The notes under the pieces are model-generated. The model ran no database searches and was not told the origin of the DNA. It was given only the letters and a program-made list of their open reading frames with translations. This document shows, piece after piece, positions 24,172-33,679 of a DNA stretch of 64,000 nucleotides. The stretch is from Armillaria gallica (taxonomy: Eukaryota > Basidiomycota > Agaricomycetes > Agaricales > Physalacriaceae), in the NCBI GenBank assembly GCA_037576215.1, contig JBANDB010000015.1:1860001-1924000 (forward strand), written 5' to 3'. Position 1 is the first letter of the stretch, and the number at the start of each line of letters is the position of its first letter. A program made the translations under genes and the position numbers.

Positions 24172-25881
24172 TGACGAGGCTGGTGACGGGCACCCGTGAA
24201 ACTGAGCATGGCCTAGCGTGAACACACACCAAACTCAACTCAACCCCACTAAACACACACACACACAATCTCCTTAAGTGTGGAGGGGAGCAAGGATTTT
24301 AATTCTTCTTGCGCACCAACAGTATCCCAACTTCTCTCAGTGAGCTCGCTAGAACGATATGCGCAATAACGTAGTATCTTCAAGCTAGTCTCAAATTCTC
24401 TAGCTCTTCAGAGCTTTTTACAAGAGAGCACGGTGAACCACGCAACCCTCGAGGCAAACTATATTTCAATAGCCAGAACACACGGACATGCAGATCCGCA
24501 AATTGACCAAGTTCGGTCAGTGAGCTCGCTAAGTACAACACGCCACTAGACCTAGTCTGTGCACGACGCCGCCTTTCTCTTAGGGGCTAAACCTGACTCC
24601 CAAACTCGTCACGATGGAGGCCCTTGGCACTCCCACTCAAGTCTTAATTACTTTCAGAACCGTCCCCACAAGTCCTCACACACAGTGCGCTCGCCCTAAC
24701 AACGGTGTCGTGAGGTCCAACTGCGCACACCTGTCACACCTTGTGTAACTGCTAGAACAGCTCAAGCTGGCTGATTCCCTTGCAACTACTTCTAGACCTA
24801 CACAGAGGCCGACACAACACAAGTTCTCCTTTTACACTGAACCAGAAAAGGAACAGAGCTTTTCTCTCAGATTTATCTCAGCAAACTCTCAAGATGGGCG
24901 CAGCGTCACTGTCCCGAATCTCTTTCTTATCTCAAGTAAACCGAAGTTTTATCCAAAATGTTTCTCTTGTTCTATTTCTCTGTGAGCTCGCTAAACTTGT
25001 GTTCTAGCTGAGGCTCAAAGCTACTAACTCTTACGCGTCGCAACAAGTCCAGATCCAAACTGAAACTTTATTACTGTACGTGGGGGGTAGGTATCTTTCT
25101 TTACTACGTGAAATTCTACCTACTTATACTACGGGGAATTGATTATTACAAATGGTCTTTTAGTAATTTACTTCCTTTGTCGGCCGATACTTCTTCGTCT
25201 GAACAGGTGCAACGCTCTTGGCAGAGCGCCGCTTGGGCCTCCTTTTAGTATCCTCAAAGGGCTAAGCGATGTCGATGTTGTTCGCCCTAGCAGCAGAGTA
25301 GCTTGCTGACTTGTACTCAATGGCTGCTTAATCATCGATCACCGATCACCCCTCATATTCAGCTTTCGGTTCTGCTCCGAAGGTGACAGCTTCATATTCT
25401 AGACTCGGTAACCAAGGAATGCTTCGGATTTCGAGTCCGCTCGCTACTTCCATCGGCCAAAGCCTGTTTCTAGGCCATGCCCGGGGTTCTCTTGATTACC
25501 CCACACGTGATATCGTTTTTCCAGATCTCCAGGGACCACACGTCATAGATTACAGATGTGTCGTTATCTAAATTAGCCTCGGCCCGCATACAAGCGCATC
25601 CCACTCCAGCTGAGTCCTCTATTGCAAACGGTTGGGTTGACAATCTAGTTCGCCCTTTGGCCTTGTTGCCGTGCATGCCCGTAAGGTACAGTGCAACGAC
25701 GAAGTCCTTATGTTTTAATTCCGTTGCTTCCTTTTTCTGTTATAGAGCTCTCTACCTCGGTGACCTTGCTTCTTCGTGTGCTACTTGCACTGTCAGCCCG
25801 CTCGCGATGCCTCTGCATTGCTAAAGTGTAAGGTATGACATTTTGCAAAATTACACCCTTAGGCACGCTGCGGGCATGACA
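24172..25881 (-). mobile_element. Solo LTR, family 2 (1,710 bp)
   Basis: On the minus strand it runs from TGTCATGCCCGCAGCG (25,881) to CCAGCCTCGTCA (24,172), with TG...CA ends. The flanks continue a sequence that is uninterrupted at 59,926-60,105, which fixes the insertion. The flanking tetramers ACGG and ACAG differ at one base. Its 5' part contains TGTAATTTTGCAAAATGT, as in LTR copy B at 40.4 kb, so the families are related. On the minus strand a TATAAG lies at 25,129-25,124 and an AATAAA at 25,072-25,067. GTGAGCTCGCTA is repeated at 24,340, 24,520 and 24,982. No internal retroelement genes. Confidence 0.7.
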
Positions 25882-26020
25882 ACAGTGATCTATTCCTTGC
25901 TCTGCTACCCTGCAACAATGCATATTTCTGCCATCCTGTCTCAATGCCACGATTTTGACAAGTTTAACGAGTGGATTCGTACCTTTTTGGGGTCCAACGA
26001 GGGTCAAAGTTCACGTTTGT
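25882..26020. repeat. Segment shared with 59,960-60,105
   Basis: Contains CTCAATGCCACGATTTTGAC and TCGTACCTTTTTGG, matched at 60,030-60,090. On the minus strand a ValLysLeuValLys-like frame is kept in both copies. It belongs to the block downstream of the kinase-like gene; function unknown. Confidence 0.5.
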
Positions 26021-27768
26021 CCTGATACAATGCTATGTTTTCTCCTTGGAATTATTGTTAGACTACTTGAGGCTGTTCCCGATCATGAACTTTGATGTTT
26101 TTTATGGAACAGTACAACATGAGCATATGTTCAATCAAACAGCACAAGCAAGCGTTTATCACCTTTTCCTCCTTGACAGCTGTATCTTCCAAAGTGAGTC
26201 ATTTGCACTATGGACATTGATTATACTAATTTGATTTCTATCGCTTTACCAGCATGGCAGACATCCACGAGAATGATGCAGAAGCACCCACAAACCAACC
26301 TTCAGCAACGGGGGATAATGTCCATTCAACAGCTATCCCTGAAGATCCTGGAGCTCAGAGAAACCCTCCAAGTGAGACGTTTTTTGGACTGAGCAAGAAT
26401 CAGATGCATTCATGGGGAGTTGGTATGTTCAATTTACTTCAATTGTTCTGCTTGCGATCGTATTTAATTTTGAATGGCTTCAGGTGCTGCTCCATGCAAC
26501 TATAAGGCATGCTACTCTCAGCCTGATCCTTATGGCCAAGAGATGTCCGCCAATGCACAAATATGGTCCATCTACCTTGATGAAGTGGCCGATTTCGATT
26601 TCAATATGTTGGCAGAGTGGCAGGATACCATTGACATCCTGCTTGTCTTTGTGCATCTCACATTTCCTTGAAAAATCAGCCTCAAGGCTAATGATAACAA
26701 TATAGGCTGGTCTTTTCTCTGCGATACTAACAACATTTGTGGTCCAAACGTCACAAAACATGCAACCAGATTACAATGAGGTGTCCATGCACCTTCTCTT
26801 TGAAATCCTCAAGGCTACCATGTCAAACGACCCCAAAATCTCTATTCCTCCCTCCCCTACTGCCTTCTTTTCTCCCAGCCATTCCGACAGATGGTTGAAT
26901 AGCTTATGGTTCATGAGTCTGATGCTCAGTCTCGTCACTGCCCTCATCACCATTTTGGTCAAGCAGTGGCTTCACCAATACGTCGCCATTGTCTCCGACA
27001 GCTCCCCACATGATCATGCAAGGATCTGACACTTGTGATATGCTGGACTACAGTCATGGCAAGTACCAATGATCATTGGAATGCTTCCTGTCCTCCTTCA
27101 TGCTTCTTTGGCACTCTTCTTTGGCGGCCTTGCTATCTTCCTATTCTCTCTTGGAATGAAAGTGGCCTGGCTAGTATCTATCATTGGTGCAGTGACATAC
27201 ATGGCCTACATCATTGCCCTAATCCTTCCCCTGGTCTATCCATACTGTCCATACAAGGTCCCATTGGCAGTTTACATCTACCATCTGTATCAATTCTTCT
27301 ATGACCATCTTATAACACCCATTCTCATCATTCAACGATATCTGGATGGTTACTTTTTTTATTTACCCAGGTACCTGCGCAATGACATTTCCCACATACG
27401 TGGCACAATTTCCCCCCTACAATGTCCTACTCTGAAGGAAATTGAGTGCGATCATGTTCAAAAGTGTGCTGCTGAAGTAGATGCGTGATCACTACAATGG
27501 CTGCACTCCTCCACATCTAATGCCTCCATGCATCAAAGCGTGCTGCAGGCCATTGCTGGAATGTCCTCTGCCACTTAATATATATCTGCTCTTATGGTAC
27601 CTCTGGACCAGCAGATACAGTACATTGAACCGCTTGTGCCATCTCCTGATGTCGAGAGAGAGTTGGAGCTCTACTATAGAGCATGTATACTCCTTCGGCT
27701 TAATCATTCCCAATATGGTGACAGACTCCACTATGATCACATGGTAGATCGGTGTTGCAACGAGCAGC

Positions 27769-28300
27769 TAGGGCTGCACGCCGTAACCATATTGTACGGT
27801 GGTACGGCTTCCATGTACAGTATACATACCGAAGCCATGAGCCCTTCAAGTGATACCGTACAAATATGGCCGTCGACAGCTGTATTTGTGTGGCAGTGCT
27901 ACAAGTGATAAATGCGTGTTTACGAGGCTTGTAGGTGCTCTTTAACATAAATGAAATGACTCACCATCATCTTATTTCATGTGTCTACACACGCTGTGCA
28001 ATTTACAGCTCGAATTTCAGCCTTTAGGATAGTATGATGCCATAAGGACAGCCCCTATGCCTGTTCAGCTACCCAATAAAGGTGGATCCCATGGCCATAA
28101 TGTACTCAAGGTGCATTAAACAGTACGCCATGCTGTTCTATATGCATTGAGGACCTTATTCAAGCTGGTAATAGTGTTGTACCCAGCCAGAACTAATATG
28201 GCCGTATATACGACCGTGACGGCCATAATTGTATGGACCGAAGCTGTCAGCGAAGTTGACCTTATGGTATACAGACAGTTACGGATGGTGCGCAGCCCTA
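27769..28300. mobile_element. hAT-type MITE, 532 bp, 8-bp target duplication
   Basis: Ends are TAGGGCTGCACGCC and, reversed, TAGGGCTGCGCACC. It is flanked by exact CGAGCAGC octamers (27,761-27,768 and 28,301-28,308), and copy 2 has a single related octamer at the homologous place (12,737). An 8-bp duplication and TAGGG termini fit hAT elements. The interior has fold-back blocks such as CCGTACAA/TTGTACGG and no transposase. Confidence 0.85.
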
Positions 28301-28805
28301 CGAGCAGCTAAAAATGACACTGTTCTCCATGACAAATTTTGACAATGTATTCACTGTTTTTCTCGGAATCTTTCAAGGCCCGCAGCCCTCTTCCCTCATC
28401 TTGCATTCTGTGGTGTGGAAGGCACTAATCCATGCCTTCTTCGGTGTCCGCATTTGGTTCCGCCATGCCAGCGCTGCTCTAGAATTAGAGCTGGAGCTTA
28501 TGAAAATCATTGCGAGTCCCTTGTCTACGAGTGAGAGTGGGGATGTCACTACTATTGACAAGCCTTCAGATGAGATGAGGAGGCATATTGTTAACTATCT
28601 TTGTGCTTACTGGATGTATGGTTATCACTTTCAAATGTCTGCTGCCATTGATTCTCTCGATCTTGATCAGCATATCATGCTTGCACTTATCCCCCGAATT
28701 CAGGAGAGATTGTGCAATTCAGCACATGCCTCAGATCGAAAGCAGCTAATTGAAATTTCCCTTGCTATCATTGAATGCACTGGTCTGCTCGTCCGTACTC
28801 TCATT

Positions 28806-28820
28806 CCGAGTCCTATGTAT
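28806..28820 (+). repeat. Left asymmetric terminal inverted repeat
   Basis: CCGAGTCCTATGTAT lies flush with the element end; its partner at 32,248-32,262 is internal. The same pair bounds the 20.3-21.5-kb element. Confidence 0.75.
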
Positions 28821-29250
28821 ATAGGTATCTTGGTTATTATGCCATCCTGAACGACCTGTGGGAAAATTTCTATTCGAGGTATCAATTGATCGTGGGATTT
28901 GCTGGCTTTCCTACCTGACCTGCTCATGGGAAAATTTCTATTCAATGTCGCTTCTAGACTCTCTGGCCTATCCCGTCTCTGCCGGTTCCCTCCGTTTATT
29001 TGCTTTCCTCCCTTGCGCTTCCTCTTTTGTCTTGGTACTTTTGTGTATGTTCTCCCTGTCCTATTGGGCTGGTTCTGTGCCTCATTCATCTGTTTTCTCA
29101 TACTCGTTTCTTGATTTTCGCTCTCGGACATGGGTCTGTATTTCATATGCTAGTGACTTCATCGTATTTGCCGTACTCTCACATTTTTTCTAAATAAAAT
29201 TGGTATCACCGCTTATTTTTCCGAGGCTTGTTCGGCACGTCGCTGCAGTT

Positions 29251-29621
29251 TTACTCCATCATCCCTCCCCTCTCTTTGGTCTCCCTTTCCATGTCATGTC
29301 TCTCTCTCATCTCTTCTGCGCGCTTCTTCGACGTTGCCTGCTCCTCTAGTTCTTCCTCTTCATACTCAAACCTTACTTTTCTCTTCATCTTGCCGCCCGA
29401 TACTCCTCCCGTCTCAAACCTGGATCCATTTCTCCTTTCGCGGTCTGCGTTCTGTTTAAATTTCATTCATTGTGTGCACGCTGATACATCGCATGTTACT
29501 CACCATCGCATGGTCGCAGTTAACCATTGCCACTCCTCGCAGTATCAGCTTCATCTTTACGCTGCTTCCCTTGCTCCTCATGAAGACAACAGAGCATTGC
29601 GCCTCTACTATGTCACCCACC
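29251..29621 (-). CDS. Opposite-strand Helentron gene, unknown basic/acidic protein
   Basis: Two exons can be read on the minus strand: 29,621-29,504 and 29,451-29,251, joined by a GTGAGT...AACAG intron. The first gives VGDIVEAQCSVVFM and a K-rich strand-like stretch ending in LILRGVAMV. The second gives KRKVRFEYEEEELEEQ and a charged helix, then a stop. At least one more exon lies upstream (acceptor TTCAG at 29,622), possibly near 29,730, but the start is not resolved. I recall similar VGDIVE..., charged-tail proteins near fungal transposon genes, but cannot name the family. Function unknown. Confidence 0.5.
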
Positions 29622-30121
29622 CTGAACATTTGCAGTTTTGCCCCCACGTATCTGCCATGTCATTATATGTTAGCCTTTGGCGCTTTGGCTTGGATCGTTT
29701 TCGCTCACCATGGGACTGTCTCATTATATGGTGAGATGTTGTTCGCAATTTCTCCTTTATGATACGACTACGACTAATCCTGGTGCTATAGAATTGGAAG
29801 ATCTCACATCGATTCACTTTCGCATCAGTGATAATTTTAGTGCATCAGATGGGATGGTCGCACAGAACCGATACCTCCAAAACTCAGACCATCAGATGCT
29901 CATCTGTATCATCATAGGTTGTGATTCCCATTTTTCCATGATCACAAGGCATTCTATTCGCTATGTATAAATTCAGTCCATACAACAACAACAGCAGGCC
30001 ACAATGCTTCCTTTACTTCTACTTTTTTGTCTCCTTTTCGCCACCTCACGTGCTGCACCCGGAATTTCTCTCCTCTCCAACACTCTCCTCTCCTCTGGCA
30101 TCTACTTTGATCTATTATAAC

Positions 30122-32147
30122 AGGGCTGAATGTCCACAAGGATGAATTTAACAGACTAGCCTCCACACGATTTGCAGAAGAAACTGGTGCCACTCTTATG
30201 GTGTTCTACTCTGAAGATCACTTGTCTTCATCCAAGTCTTCAGAACGCACTGTACCAGGAAAGGGTATGTGGTCCTCATGCACCAAGATCACGCAGTCCA
30301 TGCAGGATATCCTGTGGGCAGCATCGCCTTCAGAAAATGACAAGCATATATCCCCTGCGCTCGCCCTTTGTGTTGGTATGCCTGTTATGATTCACGTCAA
30401 TTCCGCTACTGAACTATGCATCACAAAGGGTCAGGAAGCAACTGTATATTCTTGGTGCGACGCCATCAGTTCCCAGGGACAGAGAGTGCTGTCTACTCTG
30501 TTTGTGTCACTAGTTAATCTGCCTACCGAAGTGCATATACCTAGTCTACCTGTCAACGTCATACCCCTACTTCATACATCCTCTACCATTATGTGCAGTC
30601 TGCCTGATGACACACAAATCCACATAAATTGCATTCAGGTAGAGGTCCTTCATAATTTTGCCATGACAGACTACAGTTCACAAGGCAAAACCAGACCATT
30701 CAATCCAGTAGATCTAAATAACTGCAGATCCCATCAGTCCTATTATACTGCACTGTCAAGGACAGCCACTGCTGATGGCACTTTGATACTTCCATCTTTG
30801 AATGGTACAAGGTCATCACCCATTGATGCTAGGAAGATTCAAGGTGGCTGTAGTGGATATCTGCATCAGGAATTTAGAGAGCTTGAAACCCTTGACGACA
30901 TAGCCACACTAATATATAAGGGGTCGGTACCAGTGACGGTGCAAGGTAACACTCATTATGCATTAATACAATCATTTCGCAAACATATCGGGTTTGATTA
31001 TTCACCCCCTCTAATGGATGAAGCTTTGATATGGTCCGACGTGGACCCTTTTGAGTCATCGGATGCTACACTAGGTGTAGGTGGATGGGCGAAGACCCTA
31101 ATAACCCACAAGCCGAATGTACACACCCAATTGCCAGAACCATTGAACACTGTCAGCAATAGCAGCGTTTTGGTACCTAAGAAGCAAATTTTTACTCCAA
31201 TGAAGCCGTCCGAGAAGCGTAAAGGGAGGGTGTCTGATATGTTTGATCTGAAGCAAGTGACAGTTGATAAACGTGCAGCTGTAAATTCCATGTCGCCACG
31301 CTTTGCTGAAGGTGCAGCTTCATCGTCACGAGCAACAGTCAAATCATATCAGCCCGTCGGCTGCCGGTGGTCGAACAACAGTTGTGCCTACAATGTTACT
31401 GTTTACATTCTGTATAACACATGGCACGTCGCATCTCAGGACTATAAGAATGCATTATGTGACTTTGAAAATCCCTGGCTCAACATACTGGTTACTTCCT
31501 TTACGAAGCATTTGAATGGACAGTACACCTTGGAAGAAGTCAGAGATTACTTCAGGCGATGCCTTAATAGAGAGTTCCCTGCCTCCTTTGTATTTGGTAC
31601 GGAGACAAGTGCAGAAGCAGTTATGCTGAAATGGTGCAGTGGGTCCATTGCATTTGACTCCATTCATTATACGTGCAGGAATGGACATGACATCGTACAG
31701 TCAACCAAGATGGGGTGTGTATTGGAGCCTGGAGGTCACGACCCATGGTCCCTTCAACAGTTTATTGAAAAATGCAAATCGAGACCCATCGCCTTATCCA
31801 TGGCATCCTGTAGCCTGTGCGATACTGACGTAGTGGAAAGTCACAGGTACATGTATGTACCTCCTTTGTTAAATGTTGCAGTTGCCTTCACAACCGTGTC
31901 CCCCGATCCTATCATACATATCGACATTGATGGTACTGCCGTGTTGTACAGCCTATCAGGCATAGTGTACTATGGTAACGGTCATTTCACCACTAGATTC
32001 ATCAACATAAATGGCAGCGTATGGTTCAACAATGGTCTGATACAAGCCAGAGGTGCGCATAGAGAGGGGACAACTGAAACTGTAAACCTCATGCAAGATG
32101 TGTCAGGCAAAACACAGGATCATTTTATATACAGATGGGTGGGATAG
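30122..32147 (+). CDS. PIF1-like helicase C-terminus fused to USP-like peptidase
   Basis: The frame is open for 649 codons from ATG 30,198, and the same frame extends upstream to about 30,122 (LNVHKDEFNRLA...), behind a probable acceptor. The first third is the C-terminal half of a PIF1-family DNA helicase: CVGMPVMIH, ITKGQEATV, then motif V-like MTDYSSQGKT and motif VI YYTALSR. Walker A and B are absent, so helicase function is lost in this copy. A disordered linker (residues about 270-385) follows. The last 240 residues look like a ubiquitin-specific-protease fold: a Cys box NNSCAY (Cys396) and a His box YYGNGHFTTRF (His596) followed by VWFNNG. It lies inside the Helentron in the element's own orientation. 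The peptidase call rests on motif pattern only. Confidence 0.75.
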
Positions 32148-32247
32148 AGGGGTCTTCAGCATATCCGAACTGTCTAAATATAAGTAAAACTACACCAAGC
32201 CTAAAGTTAAAATCTAGAATGTAAAATAAATAATATTTTTAAAAAAA

Positions 32248-32298
32248 ATACATAGGACTCGGACCTGCCGCGCGGATGTGTTGGCCCTCACCCACTAG
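32248..32298 (+). other. Helentron 3' end: inner repeat, stem, CTAG
   Basis: In order: ATACATAGGACTCGG, the palindrome CCGCGCGG (32,268-32,275), GGCCCTCACC, and the terminal CTAG (32,295-32,298). The 20.3-kb copy has a different stem sequence at the same place but the same GGCCCTCACCC..CTAG end, so the stem is conserved in shape rather than in bases. Confidence 0.7.
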
Positions 32299-32975
32299 TC
32301 TGGAGGTACTGGGACACTAGGCCAGTCCTGGATAGGTTATACACCTTGCTTTGCTCCGAGGCTTTTGTCATCATCAGCCCAGACCTTCAAACACTTGTAT
32401 GCAAGATATTCATCATTCTTGACAAATACCACTATTTCATGAAACCTGTACCTACAGACATACAGTTCTATGCTGTTGCATATCAGTGTTACCTCCATTC
32501 ACCTGCAGGCAGTGGCAAGAGCTCGGAGAACAGCATGATGCCTCCCATCCTGGGAAGTCTCATATCATCCTCTCTGAACCCACCTCTGGCTTCATCTATG
32601 GACGACTCTGAATCCCGTGAAACTCCCCTCGACCCGCCACATTATCCTCTCTTTTTGATCGATGGACTCTTCCAAGTGATGTTGCTTCTCATTAAAGAAC
32701 ATCATGAGAGTGTCCTCTATGAGTGGGCACAACATCCCACCATGCAAAATGTTTGGCCAGAGTGTCTCTCACAATTAGTGCGGTGGGCTTCAGGGGAGGA
32801 ATTTCATCAATGGGACTGTCTCAGGCATGTTCTGGCCATCGTTGTAATCGGAGAGCTGCAGAATATGCTGGGCCATAGCGACGACAACGAATCTCTGCCA
32901 CAGTATGATTATGATGCATACAAAGATGTAGACCAACTTCCCTGGCTAGTTGACATTGCTGGTTCATCTAGGTGA

Positions 32976-33679
32976 GTCCATTTTTCTTTATTGATTTATA
33001 TTCTCGATCTGACAGTATGACAGTGATGGAGAGCCCAATGCATTGAAATATTCACAGGTACGGTGTTTCTCAACGTGGTTAATCTCTTGGGCTCATAAGG
33101 ATAGATTGCAAAACACTCCAAGTTCCAGGAATTCCTGCATCCTCACCTGCCATCACAAGAAGACGCAGTCAATGAACAAGCGATGCGGAATCAGACAAGG
33201 ATAGGTGTAAGGACCATAGATGGGGACCACTTTGAACGTGTTTTGAAATGAAAACGGCGGGGCTTTATTGTTGATATTATGAGCCAATAAATTCCGGTAG
33301 TAGACTGTCTTTGACATTTGACAGAAATTACCAACAGTACTTGAATGTCTGCAAGTTAACCAACAATGCAAAAGAGGAGACATCAGAGGTCATCCCAGTC
33401 AAGGTAGCTTAAGGGGAGGACGAGAGCTGAGAGGACAGTAGTATGCAGCACATTGTCCTCTCAGTACCAAAAATCTTCTGGTCGCATATGAACAACCGTA
33501 GGGAATTAATACCGTAGGATATTTTAGTTAATAGCGAGACAAAGGAGCTTGCGAAGTATGCGAAGTCTTGGAGTAGTTCATAGGGAAGGCTGAGCAAAGG
33601 CAATGCTCACGACGATACATCACTCTCGTGAGAAGTATTCGGAGTCTGAGCCTCGATGTGAACTTGAACGTAGAATGAG
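32976..33679. other. DUF6535 3' flank, then no supported gene
   Basis: The first 165 bases match the 3' flanks at 1,027 and 13,812. A minus-strand frame at 33,603-33,409 starts LLSLPYELLQDF, faintly F-box-like, but no second copy or splice context supports it. Confidence 0.35.

Larger units (their letters stand above)
28806..32298 (+). mobile_element. Helentron/Helitron2-like element, 3,493 bp
   Basis: Left end CCGAGTCCTATGTAT (28,806-28,820) follows a host T. The inverted partner ATACATAGGACTCGG (32,248-32,262) lies 36 bases before the right end CACTAG (32,298), which is followed by a host T. A CCGCGCGG stem sits between. There is no target duplication. Asymmetric terminal inverted repeats, a 3' stem-loop and T-T insertion are known traits of Helitron2/Helentron. 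It carries a PIF1-helicase/peptidase gene (+) and an opposite-strand gene (-). No Rep nuclease was found, so it is internally deleted and non-autonomous. Confidence 0.8.
26254..32975 (+). pseudogene. DUF6535 membrane protein (copy 3), twice interrupted
   Basis: Exons 26,254-26,422, 26,484-26,650 and 26,706 onward match copies 2 and 4. Signatures are FFGLSKNQMHSWGVG, IWSIYLDEVADFDFNMLAEW and AGLFSAILTTFVVQTSQN. The four membrane segments are recognisable. In-frame TGA codons replace the two CGA codons of copy 2 (RIRHLRYA becomes RI*HL*YA), and another TGA lies near 27,487. A 532-bp hAT-type MITE interrupts it at 27,769-28,300 and a 3,493-bp Helentron-like element at 28,806-32,298. The C-terminal exon resumes at 32,299 and runs to TGA 32,975. 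Removing both insertions restores collinearity with copy 2 apart from point lesions. The ATG is preceded by a leader intron ending CCAG, one base before ATG. Confidence 0.85.

Noticed and set aside
24250..24269. ACAC microsatellite
   Set aside because: Very short and inside an LTR; no special meaning seen.
28806..32298. Classical cut-and-paste transposon with TIRs
   Set aside because: The inverted repeats are at unequal distances from the ends, there is no target duplication, and the gene is helicase-like rather than a DDE transposase.
33409..33603. F-box start LLSLPYELLQDF on the minus strand
   Set aside because: Short, isolated, and without a downstream continuation or second copy.
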